Below are positions 55,715 to 64,000 of a DNA stretch of 64,000 bases, piece after piece (within the stretch, counting starts at the first letter, position 1; every line of letters starts with the position of its first letter). Source of the DNA: Thiomargarita sp. GTDB lineage: Bacteria > Pseudomonadota > Gammaproteobacteria > Beggiatoales > Beggiatoaceae. Position numbers and translations under genes: made by a program. The stretch is from the NCBI GenBank assembly GCA_020721005.1, contig DYNP01000012.1, forward strand, positions 50,318 to 114,317, written 5' to 3'. The notes under the pieces were generated by a model. That model did not search any database. It was not told where the DNA came from and saw only the letters and a list, made by a program, of their open reading frames with translations.

Positions 55715-58700
55715 ATGAAGACTTTGATTATACGTGGACTGTATCCCACAGTTTGCGTACTGGCTCTCAGTTCTCCCCTGGCCATCGCTGCCAGCCTTTC
55801 CGTGTCTAAAGCGGGTAGTGGGAATGGAACTGTCACAGCCTCTCCAGGCAGCATCAATTGTGGAAGTGTCTGTGTGGACGATAATTATGCTTCTGGGACC
55901 ACAGTTTATTTGAGCGCCATTTCAGATGCCAATTCCAGTTTTGGTTATTGGAGTGGAGATTGTACCAACTTAGGTTCAAGTGGCAGTGCAGCCTCCGCCC
56001 AAGTTTTTTTGGACACCCAAACTAAAACTTGCACTGCCAATTTTGACAGCATGAGTTTGACTGTCAACAAATTGGGTACTGGTACAGGGACCATCAGCAG
56101 CTACGATGGTAAAATCAATTGCGGTACCACTTGCTCTGGAAATTATGGCTCCGGAGCTATGGTGACGTTGATTGCCCAATCGGATGTCAATTCTCAATTC
56201 ACCGGTTGGAGTGGCTCTTGCAGCGGCACCAGCACTGCAGCCACTTTGACCATGGGTACCACGGCCTTAAGTTGTAGCGCCAATTTCAATTCCCTGGCTT
56301 CCAACAGTTTGACTGTCAACAAAACAGGCACTGGTACCGGGACCATCAGCAGCGGCGATGGCAAAATCAATTGCGGTACCACTTGCTCTGGGAATTATGG
56401 TTCAGGGACCATGGTAATCTTGACTGCTCAACCGGGCGTCAATTCTCAATTCACTGGTTGGAGCGGCTCTTGCAGCGGCACCAGTACTGCGGCCACTTTA
56501 ACTATAAGTACCGCGGCTTTAAGTTGCAGCGCCAATTTCAATGCCCTGGTTTCCAACAGTTTGATTGTTAACAAATTTGGCACTGGGACCATCATCAGCG
56601 GTGATGGTAAAATTAATTGCGGCACCACTTGCTCTGGAAATTATGGCTCAGGGACCATGGTGATGTTGATTGCTCAACCGGATGTCAATTCTCAATTCAC
56701 CGGCTGGAGCGGCGCTTGCAGCGGCACCAGTACTGCAGCCACTCTGACTATGGGTATTACGACCTTAAGTTGCAGTGCCAATTTCAATTCCCTGGTTTCC
56801 AACAGTTTGACTGTCAACAAATTGGGTACTGGTACCGGGACCGTGAACAGTAACGATGGCAAAATCAAATGTGGCACCACTTGCTCCGGGAATTACAGCT
56901 CCGGAACCATGGTGACTTTACAAGCCTTGCCTGATCTCAACAGTCAATTCACAGGATGGACCGGCGCTTGCACTGGCACCAGCACCGCAGCCACCTTAAC
57001 CATGAGTGCCGCTGGCTTAAATTGCACCGCTAATTTCAATGCCCTGGTTTCCAACAGTTTGATTGTTAACAAATTTGGCACTGGTACTGGGACCATCAGC
57101 AGCAGCGATGGCAAAATCAAGTGTGGCACCACTTGCTCTGGGAATTATGGCTCCGGGACCATGGTGATATTGATTGCTCAACCAGATGTCAATTCTCAAT
57201 TCACCGGTTGGAGCGGCGCTTGCACTGGCACTAGCACTGCAGCCACCTTAACCATGAATACCGCTGGCTTAAGTTGCACTGCTAATTTTAACTCGTTAAT
57301 TTCCAACAGTTTGACTGTCGACAAATTGGGCACTGGCACTGGGACCATCAGCAGCAGCGATGGCAAAATTGACTGCGGCACCACTTGCTCTGGGAATTAC
57401 AGCTCCGGGACCATGGTAACTTTACAAGCTTTGCCTGGTTTCAATAGTCAATTTACCGGGTGGAGCGGCGCCTGCACTGGCACCAGCACCGCAGCCACGC
57501 TGGCTATAAATGCCACCAGCTTAAATTGCACTGCCAATTTCGAGTTAGACCTCGTTCCCTTATTAACTGTCATCAAAACTGGCAGCGGTCAAGGCACCGT
57601 CACCAGCAATGATCAACTCATCAACTGTGGCCAAACTTGCTCTGGCGACTATGCTTCAGTCACCATGGTTATTCTAACCGCCCAAGCCGATGCCAATTCC
57701 CATTTCACTGGTTGGGGACAAGCATGCAGTGGCACTAACACCACAGTCAGTTTGTTGACCACTCCCACCAGTGATTTAACCTGCGCTGCCAACTTTGAAA
57801 TGGTCGGCGGGAATTCAACACTTTTTGTCAATACAGTTGGCTCTGGGTCTGTAATTTCTGAAGATGGTCTCATTGGTTGTGGTGACAACTGCTCGGGGAA
57901 TTATGCTTCTGGCAACATGGTTACCCTGATGGCTCAACCTGATTCTGGCTTTAGTTTTGGAGGCTGGTCTGGAGACTGCACTGGCAATGCAACTGCCTTT
58001 GCCCTGGTAATTGGCAGTGTCGATCACAATTGCACTGCCGAATTTGTCGCCACCTCTGCCCAACAACAGTTGGTCATTGCAAAAGAGGGACAAGGCACAG
58101 TCAATTCTGCTGATGGACTCATTCAATGCGGAACTACCTGCACTGGGAATTATGCTTCAGCAGCCATGGTAACTTTAAATGCCATTCCCGATTCCGGTTT
58201 CCGCTTCACTGGCTGGTCTGGAAACTGCCAAATCGGCAATAACAGTTCAGCCACCGTCACCCTGCTCATGGGAGACGCTGACAAAACTTGCACTGCTCAT
58301 TTCCAAGCAACGGCAGCCACTGCATGTCAAAATTTACAAGTCAGCAATTATCCACAACTCCTGGATTTTGGCACGGTGGGACTCAATGATTCTCAATACA
58401 TGGAAGAATCTATTTATCTGTGGGGAGAAGGTTGTGGCGATGTGCGCATTCAGGAAATTCAAGTGCAAGGGCCTGATCAGGCAGAATTTGTTCCATTACC
58501 TCCCATCTGCTACTATGGTCACTGGGAAAACCATTATTATGGTTCCTGCCAAATTAAAGTCCAATTAACTCCTCATGCAGAAGGTCCTAAAACAGCCAAT
58601 CTGTATTTTGCATTGATGGGCACTGATCTCACAGTCAATCCTATTCCCATGACTGCAAATGTTTTGGCCAATGGACAAGCGGCTTTAACTCTGAGCCCAG

Positions 58701-61552
58701 TTGCTCATGATTTTGGTGAAGTCACTGCAGGTGGATTCAATTACTACCATTACCAACCTTTCTCTGTTCAAAACGTTGGCAATGTCAATGCCCAATTCCG
58801 CGATATTACGGTTACAGGGCCTTCTGCCAATGAATTCAATGGTTATGAATGGTCATGGTGCAACTATGTGAAAGTGTTAAAACCTGGCGAACGTTGTGAA
58901 GTGGGTCTGCACTTTCTGCCCATAACTGCCGGTCCCAAACAAGCTGAGCTGACTTTCACCTCCAATGCCAACCCTATCTCCGCAGTTTTAACTGGTACCG
59001 GAATAGAGCCTACCCGTTGTGAAGATGCCAATATCACTCTAGAATCCACTGGGAATAGCACTGGAGGGCATTGGGCCACAGCAGCCACTTGGCAACGCCT
59101 GCAAAATTCCGATCAACCCAGTATTCCCAATGCCAATGATGTGGTGCGCATCAAAGCTGGCCATGTGGTGACCGGCGTTTCCTACTCTACGGCGAAAACT
59201 CTTTGCATAGAAGAGGGAGGTGTTTTGGAAGGTCCCGATCAGCACCATTGGTTGAGCCTACAAGTCACTGATTATCTGGAGAATAAAGGCACAATTCGCG
59301 GAAAATCTGGCCAAAATGAAACTGCCACCACTTGCACTGGAAATTATTGGTGGGATGTAATTGGCAAGGCGGGATGTGCTCAGTCTGGTGCAGACATTTA
59401 CATATCAGCCGGTCTCATGCAAAATGAAGGTGAGATTGTTGCCGGGGCAGGAGGCTCTGGTCGCCACTATGCAGGGTATGGTGGTGGAGTGAGCATTTAT
59501 GGCACTGGCATTACCAATATTGGACTCGTGCGTGCTGGTCAAGGTGGTCATCTCACCGGGACCCAAGCCACTGCTCAAGCTGGTTTTGGTGGATATGTGT
59601 CCATGTGGGCACAGAATTACCTGCACAGTGACAGTGCCCGCGGAATCTATGCTGGGAATGGTGGAGATTGCAATTTCACCGCTGGGCAGGTGGGAGGGAA
59701 TGGAGGAAACTTGCGGTTAAATGCCCAGGTGACAGTCAATCTAGCCGGTCCCTTCATCACTGGTAAAGGTGGTCGCAATTGTGATCAACCGCCTCGAGAT
59801 GGTGGCTTCAACACAGATCCAGGCACGCTGACTCTCGGCGGCAAACACACTAAGATTGAGGCTGGAGAAGTAAACATTTATGGCGGTCAAGGTTGGACTT
59901 TGAGACTGCAGGATCTGGAGCCGGGCGCTATTGTGGCTTCTGAGGGCATTACTTTGGCTGCTGGGAAAGATGGAGTGATTGATTTGCGAGACAATGCTCC
60001 TGCCTTTTTACAAGCTCAAGGGCCACTCACCGTTTTGGCTGATCAAGTTTTAACTGATGAAGGAACGACTTTGTCTGAGTTGGCAAGTGCCTCAGAAATT
60101 GTACGTGGTCCCAATACCATTTTGCGACAACTGACCTTACAAGCGCCCAGTCAACTTGTTGGGGCGCCGGCTGCCAAACTTTCCATTCCCTTGACTTTAT
60201 CCAATGCCAGTCCCGAGCCTGATACTTACCAACTTCAAGTCACCAATTCTCAAGGTTGGGAATTGAGCGGTCTGCCAGCCACTGTGGAATTGGCAGCTTT
60301 GGATGCTATTGAATTGCCTGTAACAGTGACTTTGCCAACTGCTTCGGGTGCTGCTAATGTTCTCACTTTTACAGCCACTTCTCAGGCTGATCCCACAGCC
60401 ACAACAAGTACGGTAGTGCGCCTGGAAGTGGTCGGAGAGACTGGAGGCACTTCAGGAACAGGAACTTCTTCAGGAACAGGAGACACTTCGGGAACAGGAG
60501 GCAGTTCGGGAACGGGAACTTCTACTGTTCCGGGGGGACAACCTGCCACTGGTTCGGGAACCTTCCCCAGTTTTGCTTGGCCAGTTACCAATTGTCCCAG
60601 CACCGGTCTTATTGAGCAAGCTTGTTATAATCAACGTTTGAAAGATGCGGTTATCGCGGCTAATGTGTCTGGAGGTAGCTTGGCTGGACGCATTGAAAAT
60701 CGTGGCTTTATTTCTCAAGTGACTGTTGAGCCCGACGCTGTTGTGACTGGCGGTCTCTTTTCTGGCTACATTCTCAACAACGGTATGATGAGCGACTTCA
60801 CCTTTGTAGGCGCTTCATTAACTGGAGGAATCCTGGGCGGTCAGATAGTCAATGCCAGCAAGGTCGGTGGCGTGTTGATTGATGTGCAATTGGCGGCCGG
60901 GGCTCATATAACCGGTGGCAAATTGCAAGGTCGCATTCAGGGAGATGAGTCGGCACCAGCCCTGTTGGAGAACGTAAGAATCCTGGCCGGCAGCCACTTG
61001 TCAGGCGTGAAATTGGGTCAGGGTGTGCAACGGGAAGAGCCTGTGATTGTGGAGGGAGAAATTGTTGATCCTGTCGATCCCAAGTTCACTTTACCTGAAT
61101 TGGGACTGGGTCAAGCCCACACTGATCAGGGGCAGGAATTGACCACTGATTCCAGTTTTGCCGGTGGAATGTCTGTGGGGCAAGATTTTGAGACTTCAGG
61201 CACCATGCAAGCACAGATGCAATCAGTGAAGATAGCGGGCGAAATTCAAGTGGATACACAAGATGTTGGAAAGATGGCAGACTTGATTGTATATTTTGAT
61301 TATCAGGCAGAAACTGGAGAGGTGTTCCCCCTCATGTTGGATGAGCAAGGGGGAATTTTCCCGCGGCCGGCTGGTTTTGGCGAACTGTTACCTTTCAAAA
61401 CTGGGGTAACTTTGTCTACTCTGGAATCTTTACCAATTTATGAGGGCATCTTGTTAGCCACAGGAGAATTGTCAATTCACTTTGGTTATCGATTGCAGGA
61501 GGAAAATAAGGTGGTGCACAGTCTCCAGCCAGTTCATATAGTTGTAAAATAA
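55715..61552 (+). CDS. Giant secreted protein with divergent InlB-type repeats, HYDIN/ASPM-like domains and beta-helix region
   Basis: A 1945-residue export product with a signal peptide (about 1-26, ending AIAA) and a good ribosome site (AAGGAA). About ten divergent InlB B-type repeats of 82-84 residues fill 26-870; each has GTGTGTI, then C-G-x2-C, then FTGWSG, and a second Cys pair (CSGTST ... LSCSANF), so disulfide bonds are likely. Two ASH/HYDIN-like beta domains follow (LDFGTVGLNDS, HDFGEVTAGG), then a G8-like segment (HWATAATWQ ... IPNANDVVRIKAGHVV), a Gly-rich beta-helix-like stretch, a Gly/Ser/Thr linker near 1580-1610 and a C-terminal domain of turns (GGSLAGRIENRG). No sortase or PEP-CTERM tag is seen. 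Adhesion or sheath formation is plausible but not shown. Confidence 0.9.
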   Translation: MKTLIIRGLYPTVCVLALSSPLAIAASLSVSKAGSGNGTVTASPGSINCGSVCVDDNYASGTTVYLSAISDANSSFGYWSGDCTNLGSSGSAASAQVFLDTQTKTCTANFDSMSLTVNKLGTGTGTISSYDGKINCGTTCSGNYGSGAMVTLIAQSDVNSQFTGWSGSCSGTSTAATLTMGTTALSCSANFNSLASNSLTVNKTGTGTGTISSGDGKINCGTTCSGNYGSGTMVILTAQPGVNSQFTGWSGSCSGTSTAATLTISTAALSCSANFNALVSNSLIVNKFGTGTIISGDGKINCGTTCSGNYGSGTMVMLIAQPDVNSQFTGWSGACSGTSTAATLTMGITTLSCSANFNSLVSNSLTVNKLGTGTGTVNSNDGKIKCGTTCSGNYSSGTMVTLQALPDLNSQFTGWTGACTGTSTAATLTMSAAGLNCTANFNALVSNSLIVNKFGTGTGTISSSDGKIKCGTTCSGNYGSGTMVILIAQPDVNSQFTGWSGACTGTSTAATLTMNTAGLSCTANFNSLISNSLTVDKLGTGTGTISSSDGKIDCGTTCSGNYSSGTMVTLQALPGFNSQFTGWSGACTGTSTAATLAINATSLNCTANFELDLVPLLTVIKTGSGQGTVTSNDQLINCGQTCSGDYASVTMVILTAQADANSHFTGWGQACSGTNTTVSLLTTPTSDLTCAANFEMVGGNSTLFVNTVGSGSVISEDGLIGCGDNCSGNYASGNMVTLMAQPDSGFSFGGWSGDCTGNATAFALVIGSVDHNCTAEFVATSAQQQLVIAKEGQGTVNSADGLIQCGTTCTGNYASAAMVTLNAIPDSGFRFTGWSGNCQIGNNSSATVTLLMGDADKTCTAHFQATAATACQNLQVSNYPQLLDFGTVGLNDSQYMEESIYLWGEGCGDVRIQEIQVQGPDQAEFVPLPPICYYGHWENHYYGSCQIKVQLTPHAEGPKTANLYFALMGTDLTVNPIPMTANVLANGQAALTLSPVAHDFGEVTAGGFNYYHYQPFSVQNVGNVNAQFRDITVTGPSANEFNGYEWSWCNYVKVLKPGERCEVGLHFLPITAGPKQAELTFTSNANPISAVLTGTGIEPTRCEDANITLESTGNSTGGHWATAATWQRLQNSDQPSIPNANDVVRIKAGHVVTGVSYSTAKTLCIEEGGVLEGPDQHHWLSLQVTDYLENKGTIRGKSGQNETATTCTGNYWWDVIGKAGCAQSGADIYISAGLMQNEGEIVAGAGGSGRHYAGYGGGVSIYGTGITNIGLVRAGQGGHLTGTQATAQAGFGGYVSMWAQNYLHSDSARGIYAGNGGDCNFTAGQVGGNGGNLRLNAQVTVNLAGPFITGKGGRNCDQPPRDGGFNTDPGTLTLGGKHTKIEAGEVNIYGGQGWTLRLQDLEPGAIVASEGITLAAGKDGVIDLRDNAPAFLQAQGPLTVLADQVLTDEGTTLSELASASEIVRGPNTILRQLTLQAPSQLVGAPAAKLSIPLTLSNASPEPDTYQLQVTNSQGWELSGLPATVELAALDAIELPVTVTLPTASGAANVLTFTATSQADPTATTSTVVRLEVVGETGGTSGTGTSSGTGDTSGTGGSSGTGTSTVPGGQPATGSGTFPSFAWPVTNCPSTGLIEQACYNQRLKDAVIAANVSGGSLAGRIENRGFISQVTVEPDAVVTGGLFSGYILNNGMMSDFTFVGASLTGGILGGQIVNASKVGGVLIDVQLAAGAHITGGKLQGRIQGDESAPALLENVRILAGSHLSGVKLGQGVQREEPVIVEGEIVDPVDPKFTLPELGLGQAHTDQGQELTTDSSFAGGMSVGQDFETSGTMQAQMQSVKIAGEIQVDTQDVGKMADLIVYFDYQAETGEVFPLMLDEQGGIFPRPAGFGELLPFKTGVTLSTLESLPIYEGILLATGELSIHFGYRLQEENKVVHSLQPVHIVVK
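56050..57545 (+). repeat. Near-identical intragenic repeats of about 250 bp
   Basis: Repeats 2-7 of the secreted protein start near 56054, 56308, 56554, 56800, 57052 and 57304, with spacings of about 246-252 bp. They share long identical stretches (such as GCGGCACCAGCACTGCAGCC-type segments). The third copy in this set lacks two codons (GTGTII against GTGTGTIS). Copy number change by recombination is likely. Confidence 0.85.
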
Positions 61553-61605
61553 GGAGATATTGATGGTCTTGGAGCACAAATTTGAGTGTGTGCTCCAGAC
61601 TCTAG

Positions 61606-61998
61606 TCAGTGTGGATTGGCAGGATTAAGAGTACAATGTTGTTTGGCTTGCAGTCCTGCCAAATGAATCTGTCGAGCCTGAGCCTTTCGGGCTTGTTCTC
61701 GTTTCCGGCAGGGACGGCAACGCACTGCAGTGGAATCAATATGACCTTTGGCCACTTCATACCACCATTTTTGTTGAAGGGCAGTCCACACTTGTTGAGC
61801 CCCACAATCCTTACAAATGAATGGTTTATCGATATAATAGCTGGGCAAGGGACTGTAAGAATTATTATGAATCAATTGGGTAAGATCGGCCAGGACGCTG
61901 TCTTTAGGGCGCTCATTTTGGATCAGGAAAGATGATTTTTTCTTTCGTTTCAAACGCTGCTGTTTAATTTCTGCACGTCTCATTTTATTACTTTTCAT
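61606..61998 (-). CDS. Probable zinc-ribbon protein
   Basis: A 130-residue basic protein with a zinc-ribbon-like pattern: ICKDCGAQQVWTALQQKWW, then CRPCRKRE about 34 residues on, so two C-x2-C pairs. The N-terminus is rich in Lys and Arg (IKQQRLKRKKKSS). The pattern fits the probable zinc-binding zf-trcl type, often called a zinc-ribbon domain protein; the role is unknown. Its ATG overlaps the stop of the aminopeptidase-like gene by 4 bases, so it is translationally coupled. Confidence 0.8.
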   Translation of the reverse strand: MKSNKMRRAEIKQQRLKRKKKSSFLIQNERPKDSVLADLTQLIHNNSYSPLPSYYIDKPFICKDCGAQQVWTALQQKWWYEVAKGHIDSTAVRCRPCRKREQARKAQARQIHLAGLQAKQHCTLNPANPH

Positions 61999-63101
61999 CG
62001 GTTTACCTCCTCAATTTTTTCTTCAATAGCTTGCTGGGCAAATTTCGTCCTTAATTTAGGTTGCAAACAGGTATTTTTAGGGTGAATTTGACAATTTCCC
62101 CATTCTCTGGCGGCTGCATAAAATTTTCCAAAATTTTCCCCCTGTTGGTTAAACAGTTCTCGAAATTGTTCTACATGGTCTTCATAAGTGACAACCAGTA
62201 AGAGCTTGGCATTATTCATTGGAGTATCAAACCAAGCGTCATAACCAGAATAGCCTTGCCAGGTTTTTTGTTTGAGATGGGCATATTCTTCTTCTAATTG
62301 CTTGTAAATCAAATGTTTATGATTATATAATTTGGCAAATGGCCAGTCTCGATGTTGGTACAAATGGGCCAATTGATCTCGGGTTTTTAACAGCAGTTGT
62401 ACAAAGTCATGTTGTCGTTGTTGGGCTTGTTGATAGGTTTTAAGTTCAGTGGAATGAGGTCCATAGCGGTGCAACAGCCATTGTTGAACGCCTTCTCGTT
62501 CTGTAAAAGTGGCAAATCCTTCGTTAAACGGAGTATTATTGGGAATATAGAGTTGTTGATGGGCCAGTTCGTGAAAGATGAGACCGGCAATATCTGTCAG
62601 GGACCAATTGACAAAAGTGTTGAGGATAGGATCGGTAAACCAGCCCAGTGTGGAATAGGCCACCACGCCTCTGGTTTCAACGTCATAGCCTTGTTTTTGT
62701 AATTGTTTGGCGAGGATTTTAGCTTGATCGGGATGAAAGTAACCGCGATAACTGACACAGCCAATGAGGGGAAAGCACCAAGATTTTGGGTATAAGGAGA
62801 ATGGGGGAGCAGCGAATACGTTCCAAACTACAAAAGGTTTTTGTAGGTCAGCATAATAGGTATAAGAAGTGTTGTCAGGCAGTTGTAATTGTTGGCTGGC
62901 GAAAGTTCGGATTTTGGAAATTTCCAGCAGTTTTGGCTTGAGGGGGGCAGAAATGGGAAGTGTGGTGAGTAAATCGGTGATTTTTTGAGCACGTTGGGTA
63001 ATGGTGAGTTGTCCGATAACTGCTTGATTATAGTAGTTAATTTGCGCGCAACTTGTCAGTAAAATTGTGCTGATCAGTAAAAGGCAGTTATGGATTTTCA
63101 T
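61995..63101 (-). CDS. Predicted aminopeptidase, lipoprotein
   Basis: A 368-residue protein starting at the ATG at 63101. It opens with a lipoprotein signal peptide (KIHNCLLLISTILLTSC, lipobox LTSC), so it is membrane-anchored. It has a metallopeptidase signature, HELAHQ (HExxH) in DIAGLIFHELAHQQLY, followed by NEGFATFTEREGVQ with the third ligand Glu. The family is the predicted aminopeptidase family COG4324. The frame is open 29 codons upstream (to 63188), but a start there would hide the signal peptide. No strong ribosome site is visible. It is first of two coupled genes. Confidence 0.85.
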   Translation of the reverse strand: MKIHNCLLLISTILLTSCAQINYYNQAVIGQLTITQRAQKITDLLTTLPISAPLKPKLLEISKIRTFASQQLQLPDNTSYTYYADLQKPFVVWNVFAAPPFSLYPKSWCFPLIGCVSYRGYFHPDQAKILAKQLQKQGYDVETRGVVAYSTLGWFTDPILNTFVNWSLTDIAGLIFHELAHQQLYIPNNTPFNEGFATFTEREGVQQWLLHRYGPHSTELKTYQQAQQRQHDFVQLLLKTRDQLAHLYQHRDWPFAKLYNHKHLIYKQLEEEYAHLKQKTWQGYSGYDAWFDTPMNNAKLLLVVTYEDHVEQFRELFNQQGENFGKFYAAAREWGNCQIHPKNTCLQPKLRTKFAQQAIEEKIEEVNR

Positions 63102-63213
63102 AAGATCAAGGAATTTTAATTGTCCCCTACTATTACTTAGTAAGGGGGAGTTATAAAACTGAGCTGGATAGAGTGTGTAAAAGCGCACAACGATTTGCAG
63201 AGATTATTTCTGA

Positions 63214-63588
63214 CTAACGATTTAAGACATCATTTCTGACGGTTTCGGCGATTCGAGTCACTTCTTTTACCAGGTCTTCCGCTACACCCAGTCCCAACAA
63301 GGTTCCGCCTAGATGTTCGACCACGATATCAAAGTGACTGTCATTTAAGCCTTTTTCTTTCACCAAGCGCGAATGGGCAGCGCGCATTCCCTTATTACTG
63401 TCATACTGCTTGGCGCCGCCAAAAGCATAAGTCAAAAATCGTTTTTGGTGATTGCGTTGTTTTGCCATGTCCGTACCAGAAAAGAAATGTTTGATACGGT
63501 CATCCGCTAATATTCTGTCATAAAAAATTTCAACTGCGGTATTGACGGCAGCTTCGCCACCCAATTTTTCAAATAAAGTTTTTTCCAT
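63214..63588 (-). CDS. glbN: Group 1 truncated hemoglobin
   Basis: A 124-residue globin of the truncated (2-on-2) group 1 class, which binds oxygen and often detoxifies NO. It has FYDRIL with Tyr23 (B10 distal position), the heme-contact region RFLTYAFGGAKQY and proximal His72 in AAHSRLV. The length and the N-terminus EKLGGEAAVNTAVE are typical. It lies 112 bp upstream of the aminopeptidase-like gene on the same strand; co-transcription is possible but not shown. Confidence 0.94.
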   Translation of the reverse strand: MEKTLFEKLGGEAAVNTAVEIFYDRILADDRIKHFFSGTDMAKQRNHQKRFLTYAFGGAKQYDSNKGMRAAHSRLVKEKGLNDSHFDIVVEHLGGTLLGLGVAEDLVKEVTRIAETVRNDVLNR

Positions 63589-63734
63589 ATTAAGGTCTCA
63601 CATTGTGTTGATAAATAAGTGTAATTGACGACAACTTTTCCCTTGGCATATCTGGAGGTAATTTTTTAGATTGTGTTTCGGTTCACACTTGATTTTATCA
63701 TGATTAATTCCTTTGGTGGGCAACGATAAAGCGG

Positions 63735-63910
63735 TTACCCCTCAGTTAAAATACGTTGGAGTAGAGGCTTTAGCCGGTCAGCGGTAGGCCCTTGCAATTT
63801 GTGTATGTGGAGTGATGCCTACCAGTGACCGGCTAAAGCCTCTACTCCAACGTGTCTCAACTGATGGGCAACTCTTATTTTTTCATAGATCGCATACTTT
63901 TGCAAGAGGT
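63735..63910. mobile_element. MITE-like element, left terminus truncated
   Basis: Left of the core is TTACCCCTCAGTTAAAATACG, the subterminal half of the family, without its outer repeat. A long hairpin at 63755-63851 (GTTGGAGTAGAGGCTTTAGC...GCGGTAGGC and complement) encloses the loop TTGCAATTTGTGTATGTGG. The right half ends GCATACTTTTGCAAGAGGT. The next 90 bases to the window end contain TAGGAGTTACGCACTTGAAT but no gene. Confidence 0.8.
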
Positions 63911-64000
63911 ATATTGGAGTTCTTATATCTATAGGAGTTACGCACTTGAATCGTTATTCAATTGATTTTATTGAAATATCGAAAAATCGCTCAAAATACT

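Noticed and set aside
56194..57384. Series of ~60-codon minus-strand frames starting MVPQLILPS or similar
   Set aside because: Antisense readings of the InlB-type repeats, recurring with the same period as the repeats.
63921..64000. TAGGAGTTACGCACTTGAAT near the window end as the edge of an insertion sequence
   Set aside because: The motif recalls ends of some insertion sequences, but only about 80 bases remain and no matching partner end is in the window, so it cannot be supported.

Overview
The window looks like a chromosomal segment of a gammaproteobacterium, probably a filamentous or giant sulfur bacterium of the Beggiatoaceae/Thiotrichales type. That placement is inferred from the gene set and style: gammaproteobacterial Rho, TrxA, YgiQ, RlmB and TsaC, a complete nuo operon, multi-domain PAS/GGDEF/EAL signalling proteins, an LRR-ROCO GTPase, a TPR-GT41 glycosyltransferase, and intergenic spaces packed with several families of dispersed short repeats. 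No rRNA, tRNA, CRISPR array, phage module or intact transposase was seen.

Layout. 1-2610: 3' part of a membrane-linked hybrid histidine kinase. 2710-9009: mdh and sucA (TCA cycle, divergent), tsaC (tRNA t6A) and nadB (NAD synthesis). 9540-11144: three unrecognised small genes, one with a zinc ribbon and a very acidic tail. 11102-13680: folK, folB and a SAM methyltransferase on the minus strand. 13874-16668: ygiQ and rlmB. 16832-22338 (minus): trxA, rho, a GT2 glycosyltransferase and two unrecognised genes, separated by repeats. 23279-27519: an HD phosphohydrolase and a CHASE-PAS-PAS-GGDEF-EAL protein (second messenger signalling). 28386-33141: a beta-barrel-like secreted protein and an LRR-ROCO protein. 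33423-52537: nuoA-N for the 14-subunit NADH:quinone oxidoreductase. 53067-55487: TPR-GT41 gene with a tandem-duplicated 3' end. 55715-61552: a 1945-residue secreted repeat protein. 61606-63588: zinc-ribbon protein, aminopeptidase-like lipoprotein and truncated hemoglobin.

How the genes fit together. MDH, SucA and complex I form the respiratory core: the TCA enzymes supply NADH and NuoA-N oxidises it while pumping protons. The nuo order is canonical but has two guests. A P-type ATPase lies between nuoD and nuoE and is in one uninterrupted reading frame with nuoE. A MORN-repeat secreted protein with flanking REP elements lies between nuoI and nuoJ.

The most notable non-genic content is a family of MITE-like elements (near 21.7, 22.7-23.1, 27.8-28.1 and 63.7-63.9 kb, with core-only relatives at 18.5 and 52.6 kb). 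Complete members share 18-bp terminal inverted repeats, have two distinct subterminal halves and long internal hairpins. Other families are a perfect 28-bp palindrome with a tandem half-site array (16.7 and 18.6 kb) and a two-hairpin REP (45.9, 46.1, 52.9 and 53.4 kb). The GT41 gene shows recent remodelling: a 420-bp tandem duplication of its 3' end, and an in-frame TAA, shared by both copies, followed by what looks like the original C-terminal tail.
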